From: Streptomyces spororaveus
Lineage (GTDB): Bacteria > Actinomycetota > Actinomycetes > Streptomycetales > Streptomycetaceae
DNA: 64,000 bases
Direction of reading: 5' to 3'
Assembly (NCBI RefSeq): GCF_016755875.1
Contig: NZ_BNED01000005.1
Span: 558,001 to 622,000, forward strand
Shown: piece by piece, positions 8,968 to 17,962 of the stretch
Layout: the number at the start of each line of letters is the position of its first letter
How positions within the stretch are numbered: position 1 is the stretch's first letter
Made by a program: the position numbers and the translations under genes
Notes under the pieces: model-generated
What the model saw: the letters and a program-made list of their open reading frames with translations, nothing else
Databases searched by the model: none
Told to the model about the DNA's origin: nothing

Positions 8968-9705
8968 TCACAGGACACCGGCACCGAGACCGGCACCGGC
9001 ACCGGCACGGGCACCGGCACCGGCGGTGTCGTCCGTGCCCGCGTCGAAGCCCTTGCCGAGCAGCCGGACGGCCAGCGTCACCTCCCAGGCGAATACGGGG
9101 AGCGCCGCGAGCGACCCCGCCACCGAGACCTGCTCGTAGGCCCCGAACAGCACGGCGGTCGCCGAGGCGCAGATCATCGCCCCGCCGACCAGCCCCAGGA
9201 CGGACAGGGAACGCGGTACGAGCCGCGAGGTGTACATCAGGCCCGCCAGGACCAGGGTGTTGGCCCCGAGGACGAAGTTCGGCCCGAACAGGAACGTCCA
9301 GTCGTGGAACGCCACCAGGGCCTGGCCGGCCGTGACCAGGGAAGCCCCGTCGGTGCTCGTCCCGCCCTCGGCCCGCCTCCTCAGCGTCACGACCGACAGC
9401 ACGCAGACGATGCCGATGACGATGACGGCGGCCTCCAGCAGACGCCCGCAGACGTAGGCGACGGCGGCGCCCTCGTTCCGCCTCCGCAGCACCGGGTACA
9501 GCGCGGCCCCCGTGCCCGTGACCGCCAGTGCGAGCACCAACTCGCACAGCGCCCCCAGGAACACCTGGGTGTCGGCCCCCGGTCCGAGGACGTAGCCGGT
9601 GTCGTGCAGGACGGGTCGGTAGAGCGCGAGCCCGCCCATCGCGGCGATCTCCGTGACGAGGAACAGCACCCCGGCGACGATCGCGGTTCTCCTGGTCGAG
9701 CTCAT
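8968..9705 (-). CDS. DUF4386 family membrane protein
   Basis: 245-residue integral membrane protein with about six hydrophobic segments, matching the DUF4386 pattern (N-terminal RRTAIVAGVLFLVTEIA, later DWTFLFGPNF). Function unknown. The ATG at 9705 is preferred because GGGAGGGG lies nine bases upstream; a TTG at 9714 is the alternative. The C terminus is a Gly-Ala repeat. It is divergent from a TetR gene with two palindromes between them, so it is the probable TetR target. Confidence 0.8.
   Translation of the reverse strand: MSSTRRTAIVAGVLFLVTEIAAMGGLALYRPVLHDTGYVLGPGADTQVFLGALCELVLALAVTGTGAALYPVLRRRNEGAAVAYVCGRLLEAAVIVIGIVCVLSVVTLRRRAEGGTSTDGASLVTAGQALVAFHDWTFLFGPNFVLGANTLVLAGLMYTSRLVPRSLSVLGLVGGAMICASATAVLFGAYEQVSVAGSLAALPVFAWEVTLAVRLLGKGFDAGTDDTAGAGARAGAGAGLGAGVL
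8976..9027. repeat. CACCGG hexanucleotide repeat
   Basis: About eight imperfect copies of a CACCGG unit encode the Ala-Gly-rich C-terminal tail of the DUF4386 protein. Copy number could vary by slippage without breaking the membrane core. Confidence 0.7.
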
Positions 9706-9728
9706 ACGGAACAACCCCTCCCTTACGG

Positions 9729-9781
9729 GTGTACGGCGTACACCTGATGGTTGGCGCTCACCCTAGGTGTACGCCGTACAC
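9729..9781. promoter_or_regulatory. Paired TetR operators
   Basis: Two 15-bp palindromes, GTGTACGGCGTACAC at 9729-9743 and GTGTACGCCGTACAC at 9767-9781, differ only at the centre base and are spaced 38 bp centre to centre. They fill the gap between the divergent DUF4386 and TetR genes and are the likely binding sites of that TetR protein. Confidence 0.85.
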
Positions 9782-9849
9782 TCGTCAAGGCGGGAGGAGT
9801 GCCGCCCCCGCCCGCCCCGGGAACCGAACACATCGAGGGAGAGGCCCAC

Positions 9850-10548
9850 ATGCCCGAGCAGCCGCAGGAACGACGCCGGACCCCCCTGAGCCGGGACCGG
9901 GTGCTGCGCGCCGCCGTGGCCTTCGCCGACGGCGCCGGGATCGAGGCGCTGAGCATGCGCGGACTCGCCCAGGAACTGGGCGTCGTACCGATGGCGCTCT
10001 ACAAGCACGTGGCCAACAAGGAAGAGCTCCTGGACGGCATGGTCGAAGTCGTCGTCGCGGGCATCGAGCGCCAGGTCCCCGGAGCCGACTGGAGGAGCGC
10101 GGTCCGCGCGCGGATCCTCGGCGCGCGCCGCGCCCTGCTCACGCACGCCTGGGCCGCTCCGGTGATCAGGTCGCGCACCAGCCCGACGCCTGCCGTGCTC
10201 GCGTATCTCGACTCGGTGATCGGAACGTTCCGGGCCGGCGGCTTCTCGACCGACCTCACCCACCACGTGATGCACGCCCTCGGCAGCCGGGTGCTGGGCT
10301 TCACGGAGGAGCTGTTCGACGCCCCGGCGGGGAGCGCGCCGCAGGACGAGCGGGAGCAGGCGGCCGCGCACGAGGCGATGGCCGGACGCTATCCCCATGT
10401 CACCGAACTGGCCCGGGCGGTGGCGCACGACCGGCGGTCGGTCGTCGGCCAGGGGTGCGACGACCAGTTCGAGTTCGAGTTCGCGCTGGACCTGCTCCTG
10501 GACGGATTCGAACGGCTCCACGGGCAGGGCTGGACGTCCACACCCTGA
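9850..10548 (+). CDS. TetR-family repressor
   Basis: 232 residues. N-terminal TetR HTH (about residues 12-60, ALSMRGLAQELGVVPMALYKHVANKEEL) and a C-terminal ligand domain of the TetR_C type. Start ATG 9850 follows GAGGGAGAGG. It likely autoregulates and represses the divergent DUF4386 gene through two matching palindromes. Ligand unknown. Confidence 0.92.
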   Translation: MPEQPQERRRTPLSRDRVLRAAVAFADGAGIEALSMRGLAQELGVVPMALYKHVANKEELLDGMVEVVVAGIERQVPGADWRSAVRARILGARRALLTHAWAAPVIRSRTSPTPAVLAYLDSVIGTFRAGGFSTDLTHHVMHALGSRVLGFTEELFDAPAGSAPQDEREQAAAHEAMAGRYPHVTELARAVAHDRRSVVGQGCDDQFEFEFALDLLLDGFERLHGQGWTSTP

Positions 10549-10846
10549 GCCGGCCGACGGCCCCCGCGGAGCCCGGGTCAACACCGGGTGCCCGTGATCA
10601 TCCCTGCGGGGCGGGTCGGATCCCGCCGGGTGAAGCGGCCGCGCGCGGACCGGCCGTGCCCCGTGGATCCGGGCCGCGCGGGCGTCCCGCCGCCCATCGG
10701 CGCTGCTCCACGAGGAGTCCACCGCCCTCGGACGGGCCCCGGAGCGCACGGAAACGATCACATTCGGTGCCACCATGCCAGCGCACACAGCGGGTACGGG
10801 CGGGCTCGGCCGCGAGGCCGGTGCGCAGGGACGAGAGGTACGGAAA

Positions 10847-12373
10847 GTGGCGCCTCGGGTGGTCGAGAAAACGGACGGGCAGCTCCCCGCACGGGAAGGG
10901 CCGGACACCGTCGGCGAAGAGCCGGGGCCGGCCCACGCGGTCTCCCCGGACTCCGCGGTCTCCCCGGGCTCCGCGGCCGCCCCGGCGAGTGAGCGGACCG
11001 AGCCGAGTGGGCGGACCGCGCCGGCCGAGCGGACCGACGCCGAGCTCCTCATCGCCGCGTCGGTCCTGCTCGCGGACGCGGCCCTGACGGCCAGGCAGTC
11101 GGGGGCCGAGCTCACGGGAGCCCTGTTCAGCTGGCGCTTCGGCCTGGAGGCGATGCGCCGCCCCGGCTGGGCGCTCGGCACGGCGGTGGCCTGCGCCCAG
11201 GCCCTCACCCGCCCGTCGGGGCTCGGGTTCGGCGCCAACGGCGGCCTCGTCGGCGAACTGGCCCGGATGGCCGGGAACATGGCCTACCTGCGCCCCGCCA
11301 AGGTGGCCATGGCCGTGGACGCCTTCGCGCTGCGCATCAAGGCCGCCGCCGCCGAGCACCCCCACCTGGACGCGCCGTCCGCCCGGCGCGTCACCGACGC
11401 GGTGGTGGCGGGCAGGCGCCTGGAGGCGCTGCGGGCCATGGGAGCGCTGGTCGAACTGCTGGGCGTGACCCGCGCCCTGACCACGATCAGCCCGGTGATC
11501 ATGGAGCTGCTGGCCCTGCTCGGGATGCTCGACGAGAACCCGGTCAACGACGACTTCTCCTGGGTGACGCTCGCGGGCGGGGTGCCGACCACCGACCCCT
11601 TCCTCGGACTGCCGAGTTCCGTGCTGCGGTTCCTCAACCCCGGCCCGGGCCGCGCCGAGCGCGCCGAGCCGGACCCGATCCTGTCCAAGGTCCTCGCCAC
11701 CTCGCACAACGACATCGTCAGCTACGTGAACGACATCGGGGCCCTGGGCAACCACGGCCTGGTGCTGCTGCGCCGCGTCGCCTGCGCCGACGGCGCCGTC
11801 CGGCACGTCCTGCTGCTGCCGGGGACCAGCTTCGGGCTGCTGAGCAACAGCACCCCGCAGGACGTGGTCGGCGCCTTCGACGGCCTGCTGCGCACGGACA
11901 CGACGTACACGCGCGCCGCGAAGAAGCTGCTGCTGCGCGCCGCGGTCCCGCCGGGGTCGGAACTCATGATCGTCGGGCACAGCCTGGGCGGGCTCACCGC
12001 GATGAACCTCGCGACCGACGTGGAGGTGTCGTCCACGTACCGGGTCACCCACGTGATCACGCTCGGTTCCCCGATCGACGGCAAGCGGCCCGCCGACCAC
12101 ACCACGCAGGTGATCAGCCTCGTCAACAAGCACGACGTGATCGCGATGCTGGACGGCCGCGGACCGGCCTCGCCCCACGACCTGCCCGAGAGCTGGGTCG
12201 AACTGGCCTGGCTGGACGAGTCGTACGACTACCCGCTGTCGCACGCCCCGCAGGCGTACTCCGACACCCTGCGCGGGGAGCTGACGCACTACCGGGAGCA
12301 GGTCAACAAGCTGATCAGCGCCTACGACGGTGAAGTCGTCGGCAACCAGCCGTACATGCTCCGCGACAAGTGA
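10847..12373 (+). CDS. Lipase-like alpha/beta hydrolase
   Basis: About 508 residues. The C-terminal third is an alpha/beta hydrolase with nucleophile elbow IVGHSLGGLTA (GxSxG), followed by VITLGSPIDG and KHDVIAMLDG strands typical of class 3 lipases. The N-terminal 250 residues are helical and of unknown role. I place the start at GTG 10847, with AGAGG eight bases upstream; an ATG at 10775 is in frame but lacks a ribosome site and its codons are atypical. It heads a same-strand run with a diverged P450 and KAS III genes, so it may release or edit an acyl product. Confidence 0.8.
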   Translation: MAPRVVEKTDGQLPAREGPDTVGEEPGPAHAVSPDSAVSPGSAAAPASERTEPSGRTAPAERTDAELLIAASVLLADAALTARQSGAELTGALFSWRFGLEAMRRPGWALGTAVACAQALTRPSGLGFGANGGLVGELARMAGNMAYLRPAKVAMAVDAFALRIKAAAAEHPHLDAPSARRVTDAVVAGRRLEALRAMGALVELLGVTRALTTISPVIMELLALLGMLDENPVNDDFSWVTLAGGVPTTDPFLGLPSSVLRFLNPGPGRAERAEPDPILSKVLATSHNDIVSYVNDIGALGNHGLVLLRRVACADGAVRHVLLLPGTSFGLLSNSTPQDVVGAFDGLLRTDTTYTRAAKKLLLRAAVPPGSELMIVGHSLGGLTAMNLATDVEVSSTYRVTHVITLGSPIDGKRPADHTTQVISLVNKHDVIAMLDGRGPASPHDLPESWVELAWLDESYDYPLSHAPQAYSDTLRGELTHYREQVNKLISAYDGEVVGNQPYMLRDK

Positions 12374-12392
12374 CCACGAGGGAGACCGACCG

Positions 12393-13910
12393 ATGACCAC
12401 TGCCGACAGCCCGGCCACGGCGGCGCGACGTCCCGCGACGGCCTGGGCCCTGGAGAACGCCGTGTTCAGCGCGGCCATGGTCGCCCGGCGGCTGCCGTGG
12501 ACGGACGCCCCGGCCCGCGCCCTGGGACTGGACGCGCTGACCCGGGACGGGGTGACGCGCCGGCTGCTCGCGCACCTGCGCCGCACCCGGTCCGGGCGCC
12601 CGGTCGAACTGAGCACCCCCTACGGCTCCTTCCTGGTGCCGCTGACCTCCGGCGACACCGAAGGGCTGCTCACCCGGGCCGACGAGGCGGGAGCCCTCGG
12701 TCCCGCGTCCGGGCTCACGGCGGGCGGACGGCGGTACGGGCTGTCGGCCCACGTGCCGCTGGACCGGGAGGCCGCGGTCGCCCCGGCCGCCGCCCCGGAG
12801 GCGCAGGAAGCCCTGGACGCCCTGCTGGCCGAGGACGTGGACGGGGCGATCGCGGCCCGCCGCGGGGACGGCACGCTGGAGTGGCACGAGTGGTGCCGCG
12901 GCATGCTGCGGCTGAGCCGCCGAGTGGTGGCGGGCGCCGGGGCCGCCCCGGACACCCTGCTGAGCGAGGTGACCGCGGTCGCGACGGCGGCCGCGGGCGA
13001 GCGGTCCTACGAGTCCGGGTACGCGGCGCTGCGCCGTCGGCTGGAGTTGCACCTGGCCGACCCGGATCCCGATGCCCTGGCCGGGCGGCTGATGGAGCGG
13101 GGCGCCGGTCCGGACGCGGCCGCACCGGCTCTGGCGCACGCCCTCGCGCTGGTCTCCGAGGCCGCGGCCGGTACCGCGCTCCAGGCGCTGGCCCTCCTCG
13201 CGGTGGGCGCCGCCGTGTCCCCCCGGGACGCCGTGGGCGAGGCGCTGCGCCGGTATCCGCCGGTGGCCGCCGCCGTCTATCCGGTGCGGGTGCCGTTCGT
13301 CTGGGAGGACCTGGCGATCGGGGCGGGGACCGAGATCCTGCGGGCACCGGCCTGGCTGCGCGGTCCGGGCGACACGGGCGGTCCGGACCTGGACCCGGGC
13401 CCCCTGGCCCTGTGCGGATCCCCGGCGGGGTGCGGGGCGGCGCGGTTCGCGGCGCTCGTCGCCGAAGGGGTCGTACGGGTCGTCACCGCGCGGGTCCGCC
13501 CGGTGCTGATCGCACCGGGGTTCACGGCCGACCGGCTGCCGGACGTGCTCGACCCGCGGACGCTGCTCGTGGCGCTGCAGGACATCCAGGATCCCGTGGA
13601 CGGCGAGGACCACGACGGCCCCGACGGCCGTCACGGCCGGGCGGGCGACGGGCGGGTGACGGTCGGCACGGCGACGGCCGTGCCGGTCTCGGCGTACGGC
13701 TACGCCCCGGCGTCGTACGGCGCGCTGGCCCACGCCAGCGCCGACCGGCTGGAGCGGCACGCGGAGTCGCTCGCGGCCTGTGCCGACCACGGCGGCTGGA
13801 ACCGGGACGAGGCGGGCGAGCGCTTCCGGATGGTCCTGCTCGGGCACGCGGAACGGTGCGCGAGGGCCGCCGAGGACGTCCGCCGGGCCGCCCGGCGGCT
13901 GGCGCGCTGA
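12393..13910 (+). CDS. Diverged cytochrome P450-like protein
   Basis: 505 residues. It is not a textbook P450 but shows the skeleton: a helix with VSEAAAGTALQALAL in the I-helix position, a K-helix ExxR as EALRRYPP (E283, R286), and a cysteine loop CGSPAGCGAARFA with candidate heme ligand C347 followed by a typical L-helix. The acidic-alcohol pair of the I helix is absent, as in peroxygenase-type P450s. A charged Gly/Asp/His-rich insert lies near residues 405-425. ATG 12393 has GAGGGAGA upstream. Position between a lipase-like gene and KAS III suggests oxidation or binding of an acyl chain. Catalysis is inferred. Confidence 0.65.
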   Translation: MTTADSPATAARRPATAWALENAVFSAAMVARRLPWTDAPARALGLDALTRDGVTRRLLAHLRRTRSGRPVELSTPYGSFLVPLTSGDTEGLLTRADEAGALGPASGLTAGGRRYGLSAHVPLDREAAVAPAAAPEAQEALDALLAEDVDGAIAARRGDGTLEWHEWCRGMLRLSRRVVAGAGAAPDTLLSEVTAVATAAAGERSYESGYAALRRRLELHLADPDPDALAGRLMERGAGPDAAAPALAHALALVSEAAAGTALQALALLAVGAAVSPRDAVGEALRRYPPVAAAVYPVRVPFVWEDLAIGAGTEILRAPAWLRGPGDTGGPDLDPGPLALCGSPAGCGAARFAALVAEGVVRVVTARVRPVLIAPGFTADRLPDVLDPRTLLVALQDIQDPVDGEDHDGPDGRHGRAGDGRVTVGTATAVPVSAYGYAPASYGALAHASADRLERHAESLAACADHGGWNRDEAGERFRMVLLGHAERCARAAEDVRRAARRLAR

Positions 13911-13923
13911 GGTGGACGGTCAC

Positions 13924-14952
13924 ATGAGGACGTCGGTCCTGGCGGGCCTGGGCGCCTACGTGCCGCCGCGGGCCCTGACCAACGCCGAGCTGTGCGGGCG
14001 GCGGCCGCTGGGCGACGAGTGGATCCGCGAGCGCATCGGCGTGGCCAGTCGGCGCATCGCCGACGGCGAGGCCACCGTCGACCTGGCCGTACGGGCGGGC
14101 CGGCACGCGCTGACGGCCGCCGGGGCGTCCGGGGCCGACGCGGTCCTGCTGGCGACGACCTCCCCGGACCGGCTGCTCCCGGCCGGGGCCCCGGAGGTCG
14201 CGGCACGGCTGGGGCTGGGCACCGTACCGGCGTTCGACCTGGCGGCGGGCTGCAGCGGGTTCCTGTACGGCCTCTGCGTGGCGTCCGCGATGATCACCGG
14301 CGGGACCTGCGACAGCGTGCTCGTGGTCGGCTCGGACGTGTTCAGCGCCTTCCTCGATCCACAGGACTGGCTGATGTCCGCGATCTTCGGCGACGGGGCG
14401 GGCGCGGTGCTGCTCCGCGCGGGCGCGGCCGGCACCGCCGGCGGCCCCGGCGTGTTCGGGCCGTTCGACCTGGGCAGCGACGGATCGCAGGCCGACCTCC
14501 TGGAGGTCCCCGGCGGTGGCTCGCGGGCCCGGAAGCGGCGGTCGGCGGAGCGGGACGGGGAGGAGGCCTCGCCGTACTTCCGGATGGACGGGCCCGCCGT
14601 GCTCAAGCAGGCGGTCGTCGGCATGTGCGATTCGCTGACGCGGGCCCTCGACCGGGCGGGGTGGTCGCTCGGCGAGCTGGACGTGGTGGTCGCCCACCAG
14701 GCGAACCAGCGCATCCTGGACGGCATCACCGACGAGCTGGGACTGGCTCCCGGGCAGGTGCTGTCGCACATCGGGACGTACGGGAACACGGCGGCCGCCT
14801 CGGTTCCGGTACTGCTGGCCCAGGCGGCCGCCGCCGGAAAGCTGGTACCCGGGCAGCGGGTGGCGCTCACCGCGTTCGGGGCCGGGCTGGCCTGGGGCTC
14901 GACCACCCTGGTCTGGCCCGGGGTGCGGGCGGTGACCGAGGGCGACGGCTGA
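13924..14952 (+). CDS. Beta-ketoacyl-ACP synthase III (FabH-like)
   Basis: 342 residues with the FabH triad: C110 in AAGCSGFLYG, H258 in VAHQANQRI and N288 in GTYGNTAAAS. Such enzymes condense an acyl-CoA starter with malonyl-ACP, or in secondary metabolism transfer acyl groups. A basic insert (RARKRRSAERDGEE, about residues 201-214) is unusual for primary-metabolism FabH. It starts 13 bases after the P450-like gene. With the ACP and KAS II genes across the acyltransferase it forms a small acyl-assembly locus separate from housekeeping fatty-acid synthesis. Confidence 0.92.
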   Translation: MRTSVLAGLGAYVPPRALTNAELCGRRPLGDEWIRERIGVASRRIADGEATVDLAVRAGRHALTAAGASGADAVLLATTSPDRLLPAGAPEVAARLGLGTVPAFDLAAGCSGFLYGLCVASAMITGGTCDSVLVVGSDVFSAFLDPQDWLMSAIFGDGAGAVLLRAGAAGTAGGPGVFGPFDLGSDGSQADLLEVPGGGSRARKRRSAERDGEEASPYFRMDGPAVLKQAVVGMCDSLTRALDRAGWSLGELDVVVAHQANQRILDGITDELGLAPGQVLSHIGTYGNTAAASVPVLLAQAAAAGKLVPGQRVALTAFGAGLAWGSTTLVWPGVRAVTEGDG

Positions 14953-14983
14953 ACCGCCGGCCGGCCCGGTCACCGCGGCGGCG

Positions 14984-15775
14984 CTACCAGAAGGGGGTGT
15001 CCCGCTTGCGCCGTTCCCGGTCCACCAGGGTCTGCACCGCTGTCTGCGACTCGGCGCACAGCCGCCGGGCCGCGGCGGAGCGGCCGGCGAAGGACTCGGG
15101 CCGGGGCGGTGCGGGGATCGGCTCGCCGATGGTGACGAGCCATTTCGAGGGCAGCGGGAAGACCGTGGTGACCGGGAAGCAGGGGAGGCCGAGGAAACGC
15201 GCCAGGGCCGGGATCTCCCCCATCCGGGGACAGGCCTCCTCGGCTCCGATGACGGACACCGGTACGACCGGGGCTCCGGCCCGGACCGCGGTGACCGCGA
15301 ATCCGGGACTGAAGGGGCGGAGCCGGTAGCGCTTGCGAAAGGGCTTCTCCAGCCCGGAGATTCCTTCCGGGAACACTCCGACGAGTTCACCGGCGTTCAG
15401 GTGTTCCAGTCCCAGCAGCGGATCGAGCGGAATCGCGCCGTTTTTGCGCGCGTACGAGCCGATCACCGGGAAACGGAATACCAGCGGGGCGGCGGGGATG
15501 TGCAAGGGACGCCGGAGGCTGCGCGCGAAGACCTTCTGGAGGACGAAGGCGTCGAGGCCCCAGGCGCCCGAGTGATTCGCTACGACCACCGCGGGCCCGT
15601 CCGCCGGAATGTTCTCCAGCCCCAGCACGTCCAGCCGGAACCAGTCGTCGACCAGCCAGTCGAGGAGCTGGTCCCAGGCGTTCTCCCCGGCATCCCCGAG
15701 CAGCCGCTTCACGTTCCTGAGTTCGGCGCCGGCCGCCCCGAGCACCTCGATCACATCAGTCAAACTTTCCGACAC
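14984..15775 (-). CDS. PlsC-type lysophospholipid/glycerol acyltransferase
   Basis: 263 residues of the PlsC/LPLAT fold. The catalytic His-Asp is in NHSGAWGLD (wider spacing than the classic HX4D, as in several actinobacterial members) and the acceptor motif is FPEGISG. Members transfer acyl chains from ACP or CoA to a hydroxyl. It starts with GTG and diverges from the ACP gene across a 194-bp AT-rich gap. It may esterify the acyl product made by the neighbouring KAS/ACP enzymes. Confidence 0.87.
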   Translation of the reverse strand: MSESLTDVIEVLGAAGAELRNVKRLLGDAGENAWDQLLDWLVDDWFRLDVLGLENIPADGPAVVVANHSGAWGLDAFVLQKVFARSLRRPLHIPAAPLVFRFPVIGSYARKNGAIPLDPLLGLEHLNAGELVGVFPEGISGLEKPFRKRYRLRPFSPGFAVTAVRAGAPVVPVSVIGAEEACPRMGEIPALARFLGLPCFPVTTVFPLPSKWLVTIGEPIPAPPRPESFAGRSAAARRLCAESQTAVQTLVDRERRKRDTPFW

Positions 15776-15836
15776 AAATGATCCCCACTCTCATCTTTCG
15801 AATCATCAGGAAGCCGATGTGGAACTGGTTTTGCGT

Positions 15837-15861
15837 AAATACCCTGTCGTGATAGGTATTT
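15837..15861. promoter_or_regulatory. Inverted repeat in acyltransferase/ACP divergent promoter
   Basis: AAATACC-N11-GGTATTT lies in an unusually AT-rich gap between two divergent genes, the expected place for an operator of a dimeric regulator controlling both. Confidence 0.55.
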
Positions 15862-15969
15862 GAGCGCGAGAACGCCCCACATCGGGGCATCACTTCTTCG
15901 CCCCACTCCATCCCCGGCTTTTGCGCCACCATGCTGCAATGGCCTCGATACCGCAAATGAGAGCCCCTT

Positions 15970-16221
15970 GTGACCACTTCCGCGCCGGAATCCGTCCTCG
16001 ACGTGATCAGTGAACTGCTCGTCGAGAGGTTCGAAGTCCCCTCCGACGAGGTACGGCCGGACGCGCTCATGCGCGACCTGCTGACCGACTCGCTCATGGT
16101 CGTCGAGATGGCCATCACCGTGCACGAGGTGCTGGGCGTCAAGGTCGGCGAGGACGAGCTGCGCGACGCGACCCTCGCCGGGTTCGCCGCGTCCGTCGAG
16201 GCGCGGCGGACGGACCGTTGA
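15970..16221 (+). CDS. Acyl carrier protein
   Basis: 83-residue carrier protein. The phosphopantetheine serine is S41 in the DSL motif (LLTDSLMVVEMA), surrounded by the usual four-helix pattern. GTG start. Its stop overlaps the TTG start of the KAS II gene (TTGA), so the two are coupled. A dedicated carrier supports a specialised acyl pathway at this locus. Confidence 0.92.
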   Translation: MTTSAPESVLDVISELLVERFEVPSDEVRPDALMRDLLTDSLMVVEMAITVHEVLGVKVGEDELRDATLAGFAASVEARRTDR

Positions 16222-17423
16222 GCCGTCGCCGCGAGGCCGTCGTGACCGGGCTCGGCCTGGTCACGGCGGCCGGCTGCGACCGGGACGGCACCTGGTCGGC
16301 CGTCCGCGCGGGCCGCTCCACCGCGTCGCCCGACCCCGCCCTGGAGGGTCTGCCCGTCACCCTCAGCTGCCGCGTCCCGGAGCTCGACCACCCGGTGCTG
16401 CGCCGGCGCGGCGGGGCCCGGCTGGATCCGGTCGCCCGCTTCGGCCTGGCCGCCGTGGCGCAGGCCCTCGACCAGGCCGGGCTCGATCCGCGGGACTGGG
16501 ACGGCAGCCGGGTGGCCGTCGTGACCGGCGGCGGCTTCGGCGGGGCGCGTACGCAGGAGACCGCGCAGGCCCGACTGGCAGAGCACGGACCGGAGTTCGT
16601 CTCGCCGTACTTCCTCACCGGCTATCTGACCAACATGATGTGCGCCAACATCGCCCTGCACTTCGGGGTGACCGGTCCGGCCCTGTTCACCTCCACCGCC
16701 TGCGCCTCGGGCACCACGGCCCTCGGCCTCGCCCGGGACCTCCTCGCGACCGGACAGTGCGACATCGCGATCGTCTGCGGCTCGGAGGCGGGCGTGACCC
16801 GGCTGAACGTGACCGGATTCGCCCAGTTGGGCGCCCTGTCCGATACGGGGTCACGGCCCTTCGACGGTACCCGGGACGGTTTCGTCATCGCCGAGGGCGC
16901 CGGCGCGCTGGTCCTGGAACGCCCCGGCCACGCCGCGGCCCGGGCGGCCCGCCCCCTCGCCCGCCTCATCGGCTACGCGGCCACCACCGACGCCCATCAC
17001 CTGGTGGCCCCGCATCCGGAGGGGCGCGGCGCCGAACAGGCCGTCCGCGCCGCCCTCGTGGACGCGGATCTGGGCCCCGGGGACGTCGGCCACGTCAACG
17101 CGCACGGCACGTCGACCCGGCAGAACGACGACATCGAGGCCGCCGTCCTACGGCGGGTCCTGCCGCACCGGCCGCCCGTCACCTCGGCGAAGGGCACCCT
17201 CGGGCACACGCTCGGGGCGGCGGGCGTCATCGAGGCGGCCCTGACCGTCCTTGCCCTGGCCGAGGGCACCGTGCCGCCGACCGCGGGGCTGCGCGCGACC
17301 GGAACCGGCATGGACATCGACGTCGTCGGCGGGACGGCCAGGAACCACCCGTCGTCGGTCGCCATCAGCAACTCCTTCGGGTTCGGCGGTCACAACGCCG
17401 TGGCGGTCCTCGCCCGCGCCTGA
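16218..17423 (+). CDS. Beta-ketoacyl-ACP synthase II (KAS II)
   Basis: 401 residues of the condensing-enzyme fold with Cys-His-His site: C162 in TACASG, H296 in NAHGTST and H330 in KGTLGHTLGAAG. The active cysteine shows it is a condensing enzyme, not a chain-length-factor partner. The TTG start overlaps the ACP stop by four bases. No ketoreductase or dehydratase is nearby, so reductive steps would need enzymes from elsewhere. Confidence 0.93.
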   Translation: MSRRREAVVTGLGLVTAAGCDRDGTWSAVRAGRSTASPDPALEGLPVTLSCRVPELDHPVLRRRGGARLDPVARFGLAAVAQALDQAGLDPRDWDGSRVAVVTGGGFGGARTQETAQARLAEHGPEFVSPYFLTGYLTNMMCANIALHFGVTGPALFTSTACASGTTALGLARDLLATGQCDIAIVCGSEAGVTRLNVTGFAQLGALSDTGSRPFDGTRDGFVIAEGAGALVLERPGHAAARAARPLARLIGYAATTDAHHLVAPHPEGRGAEQAVRAALVDADLGPGDVGHVNAHGTSTRQNDDIEAAVLRRVLPHRPPVTSAKGTLGHTLGAAGVIEAALTVLALAEGTVPPTAGLRATGTGMDIDVVGGTARNHPSSVAISNSFGFGGHNAVAVLARA

Positions 17424-17730
17424 CCGGAGCCGCGCTCCTGGTCCCGGCGGCCATGGCGGTGGTCAGCCGGGCGTTCGAGCACGCTCAGCGGTCGGCACCC
17501 TTCGGCACCCTGTCGTCCTTCCCCGGCGTCGGCCTCGCCGCGGGGCCCATCCTGCAGGCCGCCCGTGGCGTCCGCGGCGGCCTCCGCGGCGGCCTCCGCG
17601 CCGCCGCGTTCGCGGGCATTCGGGTGGCGGCCCGCCGTGTCGGGCCGCCCGCTCCGGCGCGGTTCGCCATCCTGGGCCGGGCGCGGCAGCGCGATCGCCG
17701 CCGCCCTCCCCACCGGCGACAAGGAGTACG
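17424..17730 (+). pseudogene. MFS transporter remnant
   Basis: Directly after the KAS II stop, the second frame encodes GAALLVPAAMAVVSRAF and then GTLSSFPGVGLAAGP, the signature of transmembrane helices 4-5 of DHA2-type exporters. Further on, ARFAILG and, after a frame change, GSAIAAALPT resemble a later helix of the same family. There is no start codon and the pieces are out of phase, so this is a decayed, truncated gene. A GC-rich CGGCGGCCTC repeat near 17574-17600 may mark the deletion. Confidence 0.55.
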
Positions 17731-17732
17731 GC

Positions 17733-17945
17733 ATGCCGACGGACGCGGTCGGGCGTTTCCTCGCGGCTCTGGGACCGGAGCGACGGGAGGCCGTCACCGG
17801 CAGACCGCAGGAGGAGCAGGAGCGGCTCGCGGCCGCCTGGGAGCAGGAGCTGGCCTCGGACGACGAGCTCGACACGCTCGACGAACTGTCACCACCCGCG
17901 GCCGAGGCGGAGGCGGCCCGTCGCGTCCTGGAGCGCGACGCGTGA
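17733..17945 (+). CDS. Small hypothetical protein
   Basis: 70 residues, acidic and predicted helical (RREAVTGRPQEEQERLAAAW, then a DDELDTLDEL stretch). ATG 17733 has a strong AAGGAG seven bases upstream, which is the main reason to call it. No family recognised. Confidence 0.6.
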   Translation: MPTDAVGRFLAALGPERREAVTGRPQEEQERLAAAWEQELASDDELDTLDELSPPAAEAEAARRVLERDA

Positions 17946-17962
17946 GATGACCTCGCGGGGCG

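Noticed and set aside
8976..9027. CRISPR-like or regulatory repeat array
   Set aside because: The hexamer repeats have no spacers and encode an Ala-Gly tail in frame.
10775..10846. Upstream ATG for the lipase-like gene
   Set aside because: No ribosome site and atypical third codon positions; GTG 10847 has AGAGG.
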